From Clostridiales bacterium (GTDB lineage: Bacteria > Bacillota > Clostridia > Christensenellales > Borkfalkiaceae), in NCBI GenBank assembly GCA_022508265.1, contig JAFLVP010000018.1, positions 1 through 32,755 on the forward strand: 32,755 bases of DNA, read 5' to 3'. Position numbers and translations under genes: made by a program. Each line of letters opens with the position of its first letter. Within the stretch, counting starts at the first letter, position 1. The notes under the pieces were generated by a model. The model worked only from the letters and a program-made list of their open reading frames with translations. It made no database searches and was not told the origin of the DNA. Shown one piece after another: positions 8,114-14,979 of this stretch.

Positions 8114-10939
8114 TTACGGTTTTCTCACGTCCTGAACAAGACCGTCCGCAATCAGCTCCTCTATGGTTTCATAGGGATACATTTCGGTGTAGTCACGTTC
8201 GGGAATAGGTCTTTTTATACCGTCGCGCTTTTCAAGCATAGCGTCTATAAGGCGGATAGCTTTCTTGACGCCGAGCGGGCTCATAACCTTTACCGAAAGA
8301 GGCGTGCCGTGCAACGATTTGTTGTCGGATACGTCCTTGTGGTGGTACACGGAATAGGGGAACTCGGCGGGGTCGAGTGCAAGATACAGAATAAGCGTCT
8401 TGCCGCGAATTTTAAGCCTTGCAATCGTTTCTCTGCCCTTGTGGAACCTCTCTGCGCCCCACGCGATATTGGAATTGACCTTTTTGTAGCCTAAAAGGGC
8501 ATGTTTAATTCTGCCGTAATACTGCTTTTGGTCATCGGTGCCCTGAATTATTCTTGCAATGAAACTCCGGTTGTATTTCATCATATTGAGGAAATCTACT
8601 CCGCCCGAAGTTTCCGAAAGCTCGTCACCGATCTCTAAACTTTCTTCATCTTCGGACGGTAACGTTTTTGGGTCGTTATCGTCATCCTCATAAGTTTGTT
8701 CGTCAGTCGACTCTTCGGTTTCCGACATAATGTCGCTAACCGTAACCAATACTTCATTGTCTTCAGTTATTGTCTGCTCTGCCGCGGCGGGTGCGAGTTC
8801 TGCAACCTTAACTCCGCTTTCAAGCAACGATTTTATTTCTTCAAGGTCTTTATCTACGCTGTCGAAGCGCTCGCCGGATGTTTTTGTGATTTTGTCGGCT
8901 ACCTTGTCGAGGTCCTCCTCGCTTATCTGCGCCGTTTGACTTACAACTACCGCCTCTCCGCCGTTCGTGCCCTCGGGAAGGCAACTTATTACGTGGTTTG
9001 CTACCTTTTCGGCAAGGTCTTCATAGTCAAGCTCTATCTGAAGCGCCTCTTCCTCGCCCTCTTCCTTTTGAGGAAGTGAGCTTACGACCCTGTCTGCAAC
9101 CTTATCTGCAAGTGCGTCGAGGTCAAGCTCTTCGCCCTCGTTATCCTGCTTCGTTGCCGGGAATACGGCGAGAACTTGATTTGCTACCTTGTCTGCAATC
9201 TCGTCCGTGTCGATTTCGGGCAGGTAGTTGGAGAGAACTGCCGCAGCCCTGTCCGCAATAGCGTCTTCACTGACAGGGGTAACGCTGATTTTTTCGCCTA
9301 TGCGGTTTGCCATCTCGTCGTAATCGGGTTCGTAACCGTTAGACATATCAAGCGAAACGCGCAGCTTTTCTGAAACAACTTCTGCTATATAGTCGTAGTC
9401 GAGCTTTTCCGCAATTGCCTTGGATATAGAATCGCAACCGTCGTCGTCAACGATAATGTCGAAGTCGTCGGATTTAAGCGAACCGACTTTGAGGGCAATT
9501 TTGTCTGCAAGCTCATCCTCGTCGATACCCGCCGTCTGCGACACCGGCAGCGCCGCTGCAACGGTCTGAACCTGTTGCTGAACGGGAACGCGCTCGGCAA
9601 TCTTGTCTGCAAGTTCGTTGAGGTCAAGCTCTCCCGCTGCCGTAGTAACGGGCGCCTCTATATGAATTCTGTCTGCCACCTTATCGGCGAGAACTTCGTA
9701 ATCTATTTCAACGGGTGTTGCCTCGGGTGCCTCTATGTGTATTCTCTCTGCCACCTTGTCGGCAAGAACTTCGTAATCTATTTCTACGGTTGTTGCCTCG
9801 GACGCCTCTATGTGTATTCTCTCTGCCACCTTGTCGGCGAGAACTTCGTAATCTATTTCAACGGGCGCCGCCTCGGGCACCTCTACGCGTATTCTGTCTG
9901 CCACCTTGTCGGCAAGAACTTCGTAGTCGATTTCAACGGGTGCTGCCTCGACGGATGTTTCTATATTAAGATTTTCGGCTAACTTGTAGGAGAGCGTATC
10001 GTAATCTATTTCTACGGGAACGTCTGCGGGGGTATCTTCTTTTGAGGCAAGAATTTTGCCTGCAACCTTATCTGCAAGGTATTCGTAGTCGATAGTTACG
10101 TCGCCGCCCGACGTTACCACTACGGGAGTAGGTGCGGGAGCGGAAGTTGTTCCTATCTGCTCGGCAACTTTCTTTGCAAGAGCTTCATAGTCGATTTCCG
10201 CAGAAGCGGGAACTACTATCTGCTCGGCAACCTTGGATGCAATATAGTCGGTGGAAATGGCTTCCTGTACGGGAATAAGCGAAGCAACCTTTGCCGACAG
10301 CTCGTCGTAGTCTATTTCGGCAGGTTTAACCGTTGCTACGGGCGCTCCCTCTGCGGAATATTGCTGAACGGGCGCGGGCATTTTGCCTGCTATCTTATCC
10401 GACAGAAGGTCGTAGTCGATAACCGTTTCGGAAGCTTCGTGTGCGGATTGAGGCAGACGCTCCGCAAGCTTATCTGCAATAGCGTCGTAGTCGAGCTCCT
10501 TCGCAACATCGGGAGCTTCTTCTACCGCTTCGTACTGCTCGGAAACAGCCTTGCCCTGCATTAAGTCGTCTACCGCCTTGTTGAGCTCGGCAAGCTTTTC
10601 GGTCAGATTGAGATAGATATTCTCGCTCTGCATAGCAAGGTAGGTCAGCTCATGCTTTAATCCGGCAATACCGTCTGCAACGAGATTGTAGACAACGTCC
10701 GATTTATTGATCGCTTCCTGCGCGTTCTCTCTGGACTGGTTGCTGATTTCCGCAACGGTATCGAGCCGCGTGCTTATAAGTTGAGTTTGATTGCGAACGT
10801 CTTCCTGCTTCCTTGAAATATCACGCGTAATCTGAATAATTACGTCCGCTTTCTTGGGCGGATTGCCGTTCCTTGCAGGCACGCCCTGTCTGGTGACGGG
10901 TCGTTGCTGTTTGGGCGTTCCGTTCATGCCGTTAGCCAT
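8114..10939 (-). CDS. Large repeat protein of unknown function
   Basis: This 941-residue protein is not recognised. Residues 1-30 are basic and polar. About 32-125 are heptad-like and probably coiled coil (ITRDISRKQEDVRN onward). About 135-700 hold roughly 20 degenerate copies of a unit with core IDYEVLADKVAERI, joined by acidic or Ala/Pro-rich linkers; four adjacent copies are nearly identical and 25 residues long. An acidic stretch follows. A compact domain begins near 783 with YNRSFIARIIQ, IAWGAERFHKGRETIARL and IRGKTLILYLALDP, ending in a charged tail. There is no signal peptide or membrane segment, so it is likely cytosolic. The start at 10939 was chosen because AGAGGTG lies just upstream; a longer frame adds 14 residues without a ribosome site. 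It is divergent from a 55-codon gene across a repeat-bearing region. A scaffold or envelope/cell-pole organising role is speculation. Confidence 0.85.
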   Translation of the reverse strand: MANGMNGTPKQQRPVTRQGVPARNGNPPKKADVIIQITRDISRKQEDVRNQTQLISTRLDTVAEISNQSRENAQEAINKSDVVYNLVADGIAGLKHELTYLAMQSENIYLNLTEKLAELNKAVDDLMQGKAVSEQYEAVEEAPDVAKELDYDAIADKLAERLPQSAHEASETVIDYDLLSDKIAGKMPAPVQQYSAEGAPVATVKPAEIDYDELSAKVASLIPVQEAISTDYIASKVAEQIVVPASAEIDYEALAKKVAEQIGTTSAPAPTPVVVTSGGDVTIDYEYLADKVAGKILASKEDTPADVPVEIDYDTLSYKLAENLNIETSVEAAPVEIDYEVLADKVADRIRVEVPEAAPVEIDYEVLADKVAERIHIEASEATTVEIDYEVLADKVAERIHIEAPEATPVEIDYEVLADKVADRIHIEAPVTTAAGELDLNELADKIAERVPVQQQVQTVAAALPVSQTAGIDEDELADKIALKVGSLKSDDFDIIVDDDGCDSISKAIAEKLDYDYIAEVVSEKLRVSLDMSNGYEPDYDEMANRIGEKISVTPVSEDAIADRAAAVLSNYLPEIDTDEIADKVANQVLAVFPATKQDNEGEELDLDALADKVADRVVSSLPQKEEGEEEALQIELDYEDLAEKVANHVISCLPEGTNGGEAVVVSQTAQISEEDLDKVADKITKTSGERFDSVDKDLEEIKSLLESGVKVAELAPAAAEQTITEDNEVLVTVSDIMSETEESTDEQTYEDDDNDPKTLPSEDEESLEIGDELSETSGGVDFLNMMKYNRSFIARIIQGTDDQKQYYGRIKHALLGYKKVNSNIAWGAERFHKGRETIARLKIRGKTLILYLALDPAEFPYSVYHHKDVSDNKSLHGTPLSVKVMSPLGVKKAIRLIDAMLEKRDGIKRPIPERDYTEMYPYETIEELIADGLVQDVRKP
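9654..9953 (-). repeat. Four 75-bp tandem repeats inside the repeat protein gene
   Basis: Units start at 9654, 9729, 9804 and 9879, exactly 75 bp apart, each encoding one 25-residue repeat with core VEIDYEVLADKVA. They are much more alike than the flanking repeats, which points to recent expansion and a potential for copy-number change. Confidence 0.93.
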
Positions 10940-10992
10940 TTTACACCTCTTGAGTAATTGTACTAAAATTGCGCCGCCCATAGGACGACTTA

Positions 10993-10998
10993 ATTATA
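10993..10998 (-). promoter_or_regulatory. Possible -10 element for the repeat protein gene
   Basis: TATAAT on the minus strand lies 53 bases before the ATG at 10939. The -35 region at 17 bases spacing is only T-rich, so the call rests on the -10 alone. An alternative TACAAT nearer the gene has no -35. Confidence 0.4.
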
Positions 10999-11077
10999 GT
11001 TTACACTAAAAAAACTAAAAAGTAAATAAGTTTGCTCAAATTTTTTTAAGAAATTTGAAATTTTTTTCACAATTGTC

Positions 11078-11171
11078 GGGGCATATTCGGGGGGCAATAT
11101 CAAACGCCGGGGCATATTCGGGGGGATAACGTCAAAAGATAGGGCATATTCGGGGGGCAATTTTAAAAGAT
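11078..11171. repeat. Three-copy 31-bp G-rich repeat array
   Basis: The core GGGCATATTCGGGGGG occurs with starts at 11078, 11109 and 11141, spaced 31 and 32 bp, joined by AT-rich linkers such as CAATATCAAACG and CAATTTTAAAAG. The array lies midway between two divergent genes. A near-match is at 28281-28301, also between divergent genes. Rest of the gap 10940-11282 shows nothing else clear. It could be an operator array, or the decayed end of a mobile repeat. Confidence 0.75.
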
Positions 11172-11282
11172 TATATTTTTTTGCGCGCCGTTTTTGGTAT
11201 AGAGTCCGTAAATTCGCAGTCGGAGTGAGCACAGAATAAAATTTTTACGCAAGGTGCATAATACTGAAAAGCGAGGTGTTTT

Positions 11283-11450
11283 ATGGCTAAAAAAACCAAG
11301 ATAAAAAAGCTTACCGACGAGCAGTATTACGCATATATTATGGGGTTAAAGAACAACGCGGCGCTGTTTGACGCGAGCGGCGACGTCATCGTTCCCGACG
11401 CCTTTACAAAGGACGAAAAGGACGGCGACGAGTCGACATATAAGGAATAA
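11283..11450 (+). CDS. Small acidic-tailed protein, 55 residues, unknown
   Basis: Not recognised. The ORF begins ATG at 11283, with GAGGTG four bases upstream as a strong ribosome site, and ends TAA at 11450. The product starts MAKKTKIKKLTDEQYYAYIM, so a basic N-terminus is followed by a short amphipathic helix-like segment, then GLKNNAALFDASGDVIVPDAF and an acidic tail with several Asp, Lys and Glu. There is no membrane segment. Codon use is G/C-ending at many third positions like the neighbouring genes, which supports coding. A perfect terminator starts eight bases after the stop. It is divergent from the large repeat protein and shares the repeat-bearing intergenic region with it, which might mean common regulation. 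Confidence 0.7.
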   Translation: MAKKTKIKKLTDEQYYAYIMGLKNNAALFDASGDVIVPDAFTKDEKDGDESTYKE

Positions 11451-11531
11451 AGTTCACAAAAAATGCTTGCTACGTTGCGCAAGCATTTTTTCGTGAGTTT
11501 GGGGAACTATGTTCCCCTTGCCGCGATATTT
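11451..11531. repeat. 81-bp direct repeat, copy A
   Basis: Matches copy B at 11649-11729 over 81 bases with four mismatches. Each copy has a perfect 13-bp stem followed by a GGGG...CCCC or related small stem. The TTGCCGCGAT end of copy A also pairs with ATCGCGGCAA downstream, near 11550-11561. The unit is not recognised as a known mobile element. Confidence 0.85.
11458..11491 (+). terminator. Terminator of the 55-codon gene
   Basis: AAAAAATGCTTGC and GCAAGCATTTTTT form a perfect 13-bp stem around an 8-base loop, ending in T6. The stem is A/T-flanked on both sides, so it could act in either direction. It is the core of direct-repeat copy A. Confidence 0.8.
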
Positions 11532-11598
11532 AGCAGCAAACAATAATTAAATCGCGGCAATTCCCCTCCAGTCAGCCGTAAGTATACGCAAATTGGGT

Positions 11599-11640
11599 GC
11601 GGGAGAAAAAAGCGTGGTTTTTCCTCCCGCCGTAAAAAGT
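11599..11640. other. Hairpin between the two direct repeats
   Basis: GCGGGAG (11599-11605) pairs with CTCCCGC (11634-11640), and the inner A-run and T-run can extend it with one bulge. No function is evident. The rest of the 363-bp gap 11451-11813 contains only the two direct repeats and the potD terminator. Confidence 0.55.
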
Positions 11641-11648
11641 TTATGATT

Positions 11649-11729
11649 AGTTCACAAAAAATGCTTGCTACGTTGCGCAAGCATTTTTTCGTGAGTCTTG
11701 GGCACTATGTTCCCCTTGCCGCTATATTT
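11649..11729. repeat. 81-bp direct repeat, copy B
   Basis: Second copy of the unit at 11451-11531, starting 198 bp after it. It keeps the perfect 13-bp stem at 11656-11668 and 11677-11689. No gene lies directly before it, so its terminator-like stem has no obvious client on the plus strand. Confidence 0.85.
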
Positions 11730-11752
11730 GGTAATTAAATTACGTAAAAAAT

Positions 11753-11779
11753 AAAAAGGACGAGTTTTTCGTCCTTTTT
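11753..11779 (-). terminator. Terminator of the pot operon
   Basis: AAAAAGGACGA and TCGTCCTTTTT form a perfect 11-bp stem with a 5-base loop, 34 bases after the potD stop. T5 follows in both directions. Confidence 0.85.
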
Positions 11780-11813
11780 ATTTATATCTTAATTTCAGAA
11801 AACGGAAGGCAAC

Positions 11814-13382
11814 TTAAACTTTTTTGTAGCCTTTTTTGGGTTTGCCTGTGTTGAAAATTCTGTATCTGAAAGCGTAGAGACATATTGCCGCTGCGGCAAG
11901 TACTATTACACCCGCGGTAACACCTATCGTTACGGGCGAAATATCTCTGATATCCAAACACCTTACGTTAATCCACATCTGATTCAAATCCGCGAGCTTG
12001 TCGCCGAAGTCGAGCATTACAACGCTTCTATCGATTACGTTTTCGGGCGGGTACTGTGCAAAGAGCTGTCTGCCCTTGTTAATCTGACCGTCCTCCCATT
12101 CGCCTTCAAAACCGAACAGCGACATATCCACCGAAAGAGAAATTTCATCGCCGAAGAAATAGCTTAAATCGTACTCGCGAATAAGCTCTTTGTCCACCTC
12201 TTCTTCGTCTGCGCCGTAGTTCCACTCCATATAATCGTATACGGTAGTGCACTCGCTGTCGCCCGCGATTGCCGAGGTGTAGCCGATGTAGTACATATTC
12301 CTTACGGCGTTATCGGGTCTTGAAAGGAAGTTTACGAACGCCTCTGCCGCCTCCTTTTTCTTCGCATCGGTGCCAACGCCCTTTTTGAGCATTACCCAGC
12401 CGTCGAACCAAAGGTTTGCGCACTCGTCGGGTACTGAATACCAAAGCTCGGTATCGTCATCGTCCGCCTCGTCCATTATATAAACAGCGTCGCCCGACCA
12501 TTGGAAGTTTGCAATAACCTTGCCCGTAACCATATCGGCTTTGCCCGAGTCGGTTTCAAAGGAATACACGTTATCCTTAATTTGCTTTAAAACGTCCTCT
12601 GCCGCCGAAATTGCGTCGGGCGTAACCTTATTCATATAATCTGCACGGTTGTCGGGAGTTAACAAATCCTTGTAGACTATGCCGAGGGCGGCAAAGTATG
12701 CGTCGCGCACGTTGTCCTTTATCGTAACCTGCCTTTTATATTTTGAATTTAAAAGCATTTGCCAAGTCGACACGTCTTCCTCGTCTACCTTGTCGGGATT
12801 GTACACAAGTCCCGTGGTTCCCCACATATAGCAGGCTGCCTTGCCGTGCCAGATTTCTTCGGGTGTGGTAAATACTGTATTGTATATTCCCTCGCCGTTT
12901 TCGCCGTCAATATACCTTGAAACGTAGTTTGCGTAATAATTTTCCTCATTGTCCAAATCCCAAAACCCGTCGGAAAACTCAACGCAGGCGTTTTCGCTCA
13001 AAAGTTTCATTATCATATAGTCGGACGGGCATACCAAATCGTACACGTCGCCCAAACTCAAACGGTTGTACAAGTCTTCATTTGTGCCGAATGTGGAATA
13101 TTCAACCCTGATATTGTAATCGTGATTATCGTTGAACCACTCGGTAAAGTCGTCCACCATGCTGTTTTTACCGAAAATACCGTCCTTAGGGTTGTCTGCA
13201 AAGGGGTTTTCGATATCTATGCGCTCCTCCTCGTCCCAATCGCCGAGGTCGATATACTCTTCCCAACTGCAGACGCGGAGGACAACGGTGTCGTCTTTAT
13301 CCGCACAGCCAGCAAGCGCAAGCGGAGCGCAAATCAAGCTTGCCGCCGCAATAAAGGCGGCTGTTCTTTTAAACTTTTTCAT
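11814..13382 (-). CDS. potD: Polyamine ABC transporter substrate-binding lipoprotein with C-terminal membrane helix
   Basis: Captures extracellular spermidine/putrescine-type substrates and delivers them to PotBC. The N-terminus is a lipoprotein signal: MKKFK, a hydrophobic stretch, and LALAGC with the lipidated Cys at 26. The mature part is a PotD-type two-lobe binding protein (SYxxF-like GDVYDLVCPSDYMI, MWGTTGLVYNPDKV, FQWSGDAVYIMDEA, NLWFDGWVMLKKG, AFVNFLSRPDNA). Unusually, residues about 484-505 (VTIGVTAGVIVLAAAAICLY) form a strong membrane helix followed by a basic tail, so the protein would be anchored at both ends. At 522 residues it is about 170 longer than E. coli PotD (348); inserts near residues 40-70 and before the helix account for this. 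The start overlaps the end of potC by 14 bases. Spermidine versus putrescine preference cannot be read here. Confidence 0.92.
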   Translation of the reverse strand: MKKFKRTAAFIAAASLICAPLALAGCADKDDTVVLRVCSWEEYIDLGDWDEEERIDIENPFADNPKDGIFGKNSMVDDFTEWFNDNHDYNIRVEYSTFGTNEDLYNRLSLGDVYDLVCPSDYMIMKLLSENACVEFSDGFWDLDNEENYYANYVSRYIDGENGEGIYNTVFTTPEEIWHGKAACYMWGTTGLVYNPDKVDEEDVSTWQMLLNSKYKRQVTIKDNVRDAYFAALGIVYKDLLTPDNRADYMNKVTPDAISAAEDVLKQIKDNVYSFETDSGKADMVTGKVIANFQWSGDAVYIMDEADDDDTELWYSVPDECANLWFDGWVMLKKGVGTDAKKKEAAEAFVNFLSRPDNAVRNMYYIGYTSAIAGDSECTTVYDYMEWNYGADEEEVDKELIREYDLSYFFGDEISLSVDMSLFGFEGEWEDGQINKGRQLFAQYPPENVIDRSVVMLDFGDKLADLNQMWINVRCLDIRDISPVTIGVTAGVIVLAAAAICLYAFRYRIFNTGKPKKGYKKV

Positions 13383-14175
13383 TAGTCTTGCCCCCCTTTT
13401 TGCTTGAAACTACGTTCATAACGACGACTATTATTATAACAATTAAGAATATCAGCGTAGAGAGCGCCCAAAGTGCGGTTTTAATCTCCGTCTGACTGCC
13501 CTTCGTGGCGTTGACGACATAGGTGCTTATAGTGTCGAACGTTGAGGGCTTTGTATAGGTGGTTATGAAATAGTCGTCGAGCGAGAGGGTCACCGCAAGC
13601 ATAAAGCCCGATAAAATGCCGGGGATAAGCTGCGGAATAACCACCTTAAAGAGCGCCTGCGCGGGGGACGCGCCCAAGTCGAGCGCCGCCTCGTACAGGC
13701 TGTTGTCCATCTGCTTCAATTTGGGAAGTATTGAGAGATAGACAAAGGGTGCGGCGAGCACAACGTGCCCCGCGCCGAGCGGAATAAATGTGTCCTTATC
13801 GGCACGCAGAATTACTATTAAGAATATACAAATCGAAAAGCCCGTGACGATATCCGCGTTGACGACGGGGACTTGGTTTGCGGTGTTTATGAGCGTTTTG
13901 GGCAGTTTTTTTGCATAGAAAGTGCCTATTGCGCCGAAGGTGGCGAGCACCGTTGCGATTGCCGCGCAGACTACCGCAAGTATGAGCGTGCCGAAAATCA
14001 TATTCCGGAGCTCCTCGTTTTTGAAGAGGTTGATATAGTTTTCAAACGAAAAACCGCTTATTCCGCCCCCCACCATGCTTGCGTCGGTAAAGCTGTACAC
14101 AGCAAGTATGAGGATAGGGATATAGATAAACATCAGAACGAGAGCAAGCCAGATTATACGAATTGCTTTTTTCAT
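13369..14175 (-). CDS. potC: Polyamine ABC transporter permease PotC
   Basis: Inner-membrane permease subunit of the PotABCD importer. Six hydrophobic segments are visible, beginning with IIWLALVLMFIYIPILILAVY, and the ATPase-contact EAA loop reads YEAALDLGASPAQALFKVVIP. The length of 268 residues is normal. It starts four bases inside potB and ends 14 bases inside potD, so translation of the three genes is coupled. The name PotC rather than PotB follows from gene order and from the first membrane segment typical of PotC. Confidence in the family is high, in exact substrate moderate. Confidence 0.93.
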   Translation of the reverse strand: MKKAIRIIWLALVLMFIYIPILILAVYSFTDASMVGGGISGFSFENYINLFKNEELRNMIFGTLILAVVCAAIATVLATFGAIGTFYAKKLPKTLINTANQVPVVNADIVTGFSICIFLIVILRADKDTFIPLGAGHVVLAAPFVYLSILPKLKQMDNSLYEAALDLGASPAQALFKVVIPQLIPGILSGFMLAVTLSLDDYFITTYTKPSTFDTISTYVVNATKGSQTEIKTALWALSTLIFLIVIIIVVVMNVVSSKKGGKTNEKV

Positions 14176-14969
14176 AGTACCGCCCCCCTATTGTTTGCGT
14201 CTTTGTCGCTGAAACGGTTGGTTGCCAGCGTGACTATAAATATAATAATGAGAAGTATTAAGGAAATCATAGAGCCGTTGTTCCAATCGTATGCACTGAA
14301 ATAACTGCCGATAAGACTTCCCATTATATAGGTACTGTTATAAAGCATATCCAAAACTACATAGTTGGTCATCGAAGGCAGCAGCACCATAGTTATGCCG
14401 GAAATTATTCCGGGTACCGAAAGGGGCAGGGTTACGCGCAGGAACACCGTAAATCTGTTTGCACCCAAGTCCGAAGCCGCCTCCAAAAGGTTTTTATCGA
14501 GCTTTAAAAGCGATGTGTAGAGGGGTAAAATCATAAACGGCAAAAAGTCGAAGGTCATGCCGATTACCGAGTTTAAGAAGGGATATTCGGAGATATTGCC
14601 CTCTAACACCGACAAAATTTCTTTGAGTGCGGTGATGCGCAGTGTGAAGTTTATCCACATAGGCAGTATAAACAGAAGTAAGAGCACGTATTTCTTTTTG
14701 AAATTGCTTCTTGCAAGGATATATGCCGTGGGATAAGCTATTATAAGACAGACGAGCGTAGTTACGATTGCAAGCGCAAAGCTGTACAAAAGCGTTCCCA
14801 AAATATTGGGGTTTGTAAAAAAGCCCGTAAAGTTATTGAAAGTGAACTGACCCTGTCCGTTCGTAAACGCATAGTAGACGATGACGATAAGCGGCGCTAT
14901 GACGAAGAAAATCAGAAATATTGCGTACGGTATACAGAGCTGGCTCCTGTTAAAGCGAAATTTTTTCAT
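14172..14969 (-). CDS. potB: Polyamine ABC transporter permease PotB
   Basis: Second permease of the polyamine importer. Membrane segments run through the protein (AIFLIFFVIAPLIVIVYYAF first), and the EAA loop reads LLEAASDLGANRFTVFLRVTLP. The length of 265 residues matches the family. It begins 10 bases after potA and overlaps potC by four bases. The short gap to potA and the GGTGG-type site inside it fit a single transcript starting upstream of potA. Confidence 0.93.
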   Translation of the reverse strand: MKKFRFNRSQLCIPYAIFLIFFVIAPLIVIVYYAFTNGQGQFTFNNFTGFFTNPNILGTLLYSFALAIVTTLVCLIIAYPTAYILARSNFKKKYVLLLLFILPMWINFTLRITALKEILSVLEGNISEYPFLNSVIGMTFDFLPFMILPLYTSLLKLDKNLLEAASDLGANRFTVFLRVTLPLSVPGIISGITMVLLPSMTNYVVLDMLYNSTYIMGSLIGSYFSAYDWNNGSMISLILLIIIFIVTLATNRFSDKDANNRGAVL

Positions 14970-14979
14970 CTTCCACCTC

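Noticed and set aside
8696-9982. Plus-strand frames opposite the repeat protein gene, including a Cys/Leu-rich repetitive one
   Set aside because: They mirror the repetitive minus-strand codons and have no ribosome sites.
11078-11171. CRISPR array
   Set aside because: Only three copies with degenerate, very short linkers, no palindromic repeat and no cas gene.
11029-11230. Plus-strand frame through the G-rich array reading GAYSGGN-type peptides
   Set aside because: No start codon or ribosome site is present before the array in that frame.
10990-11232. 80-codon minus-strand frame with PPEYA-type repeats
   Set aside because: It lies over the G-rich array and the likely -10 element of the repeat protein gene; its peptide repeats are a by-product of the DNA repeat, and no ribosome site precedes it.
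13122-13407. Plus-strand frames opposite the potD start
   Set aside because: Antisense shadows of a well-supported lipoprotein signal and binding domain.
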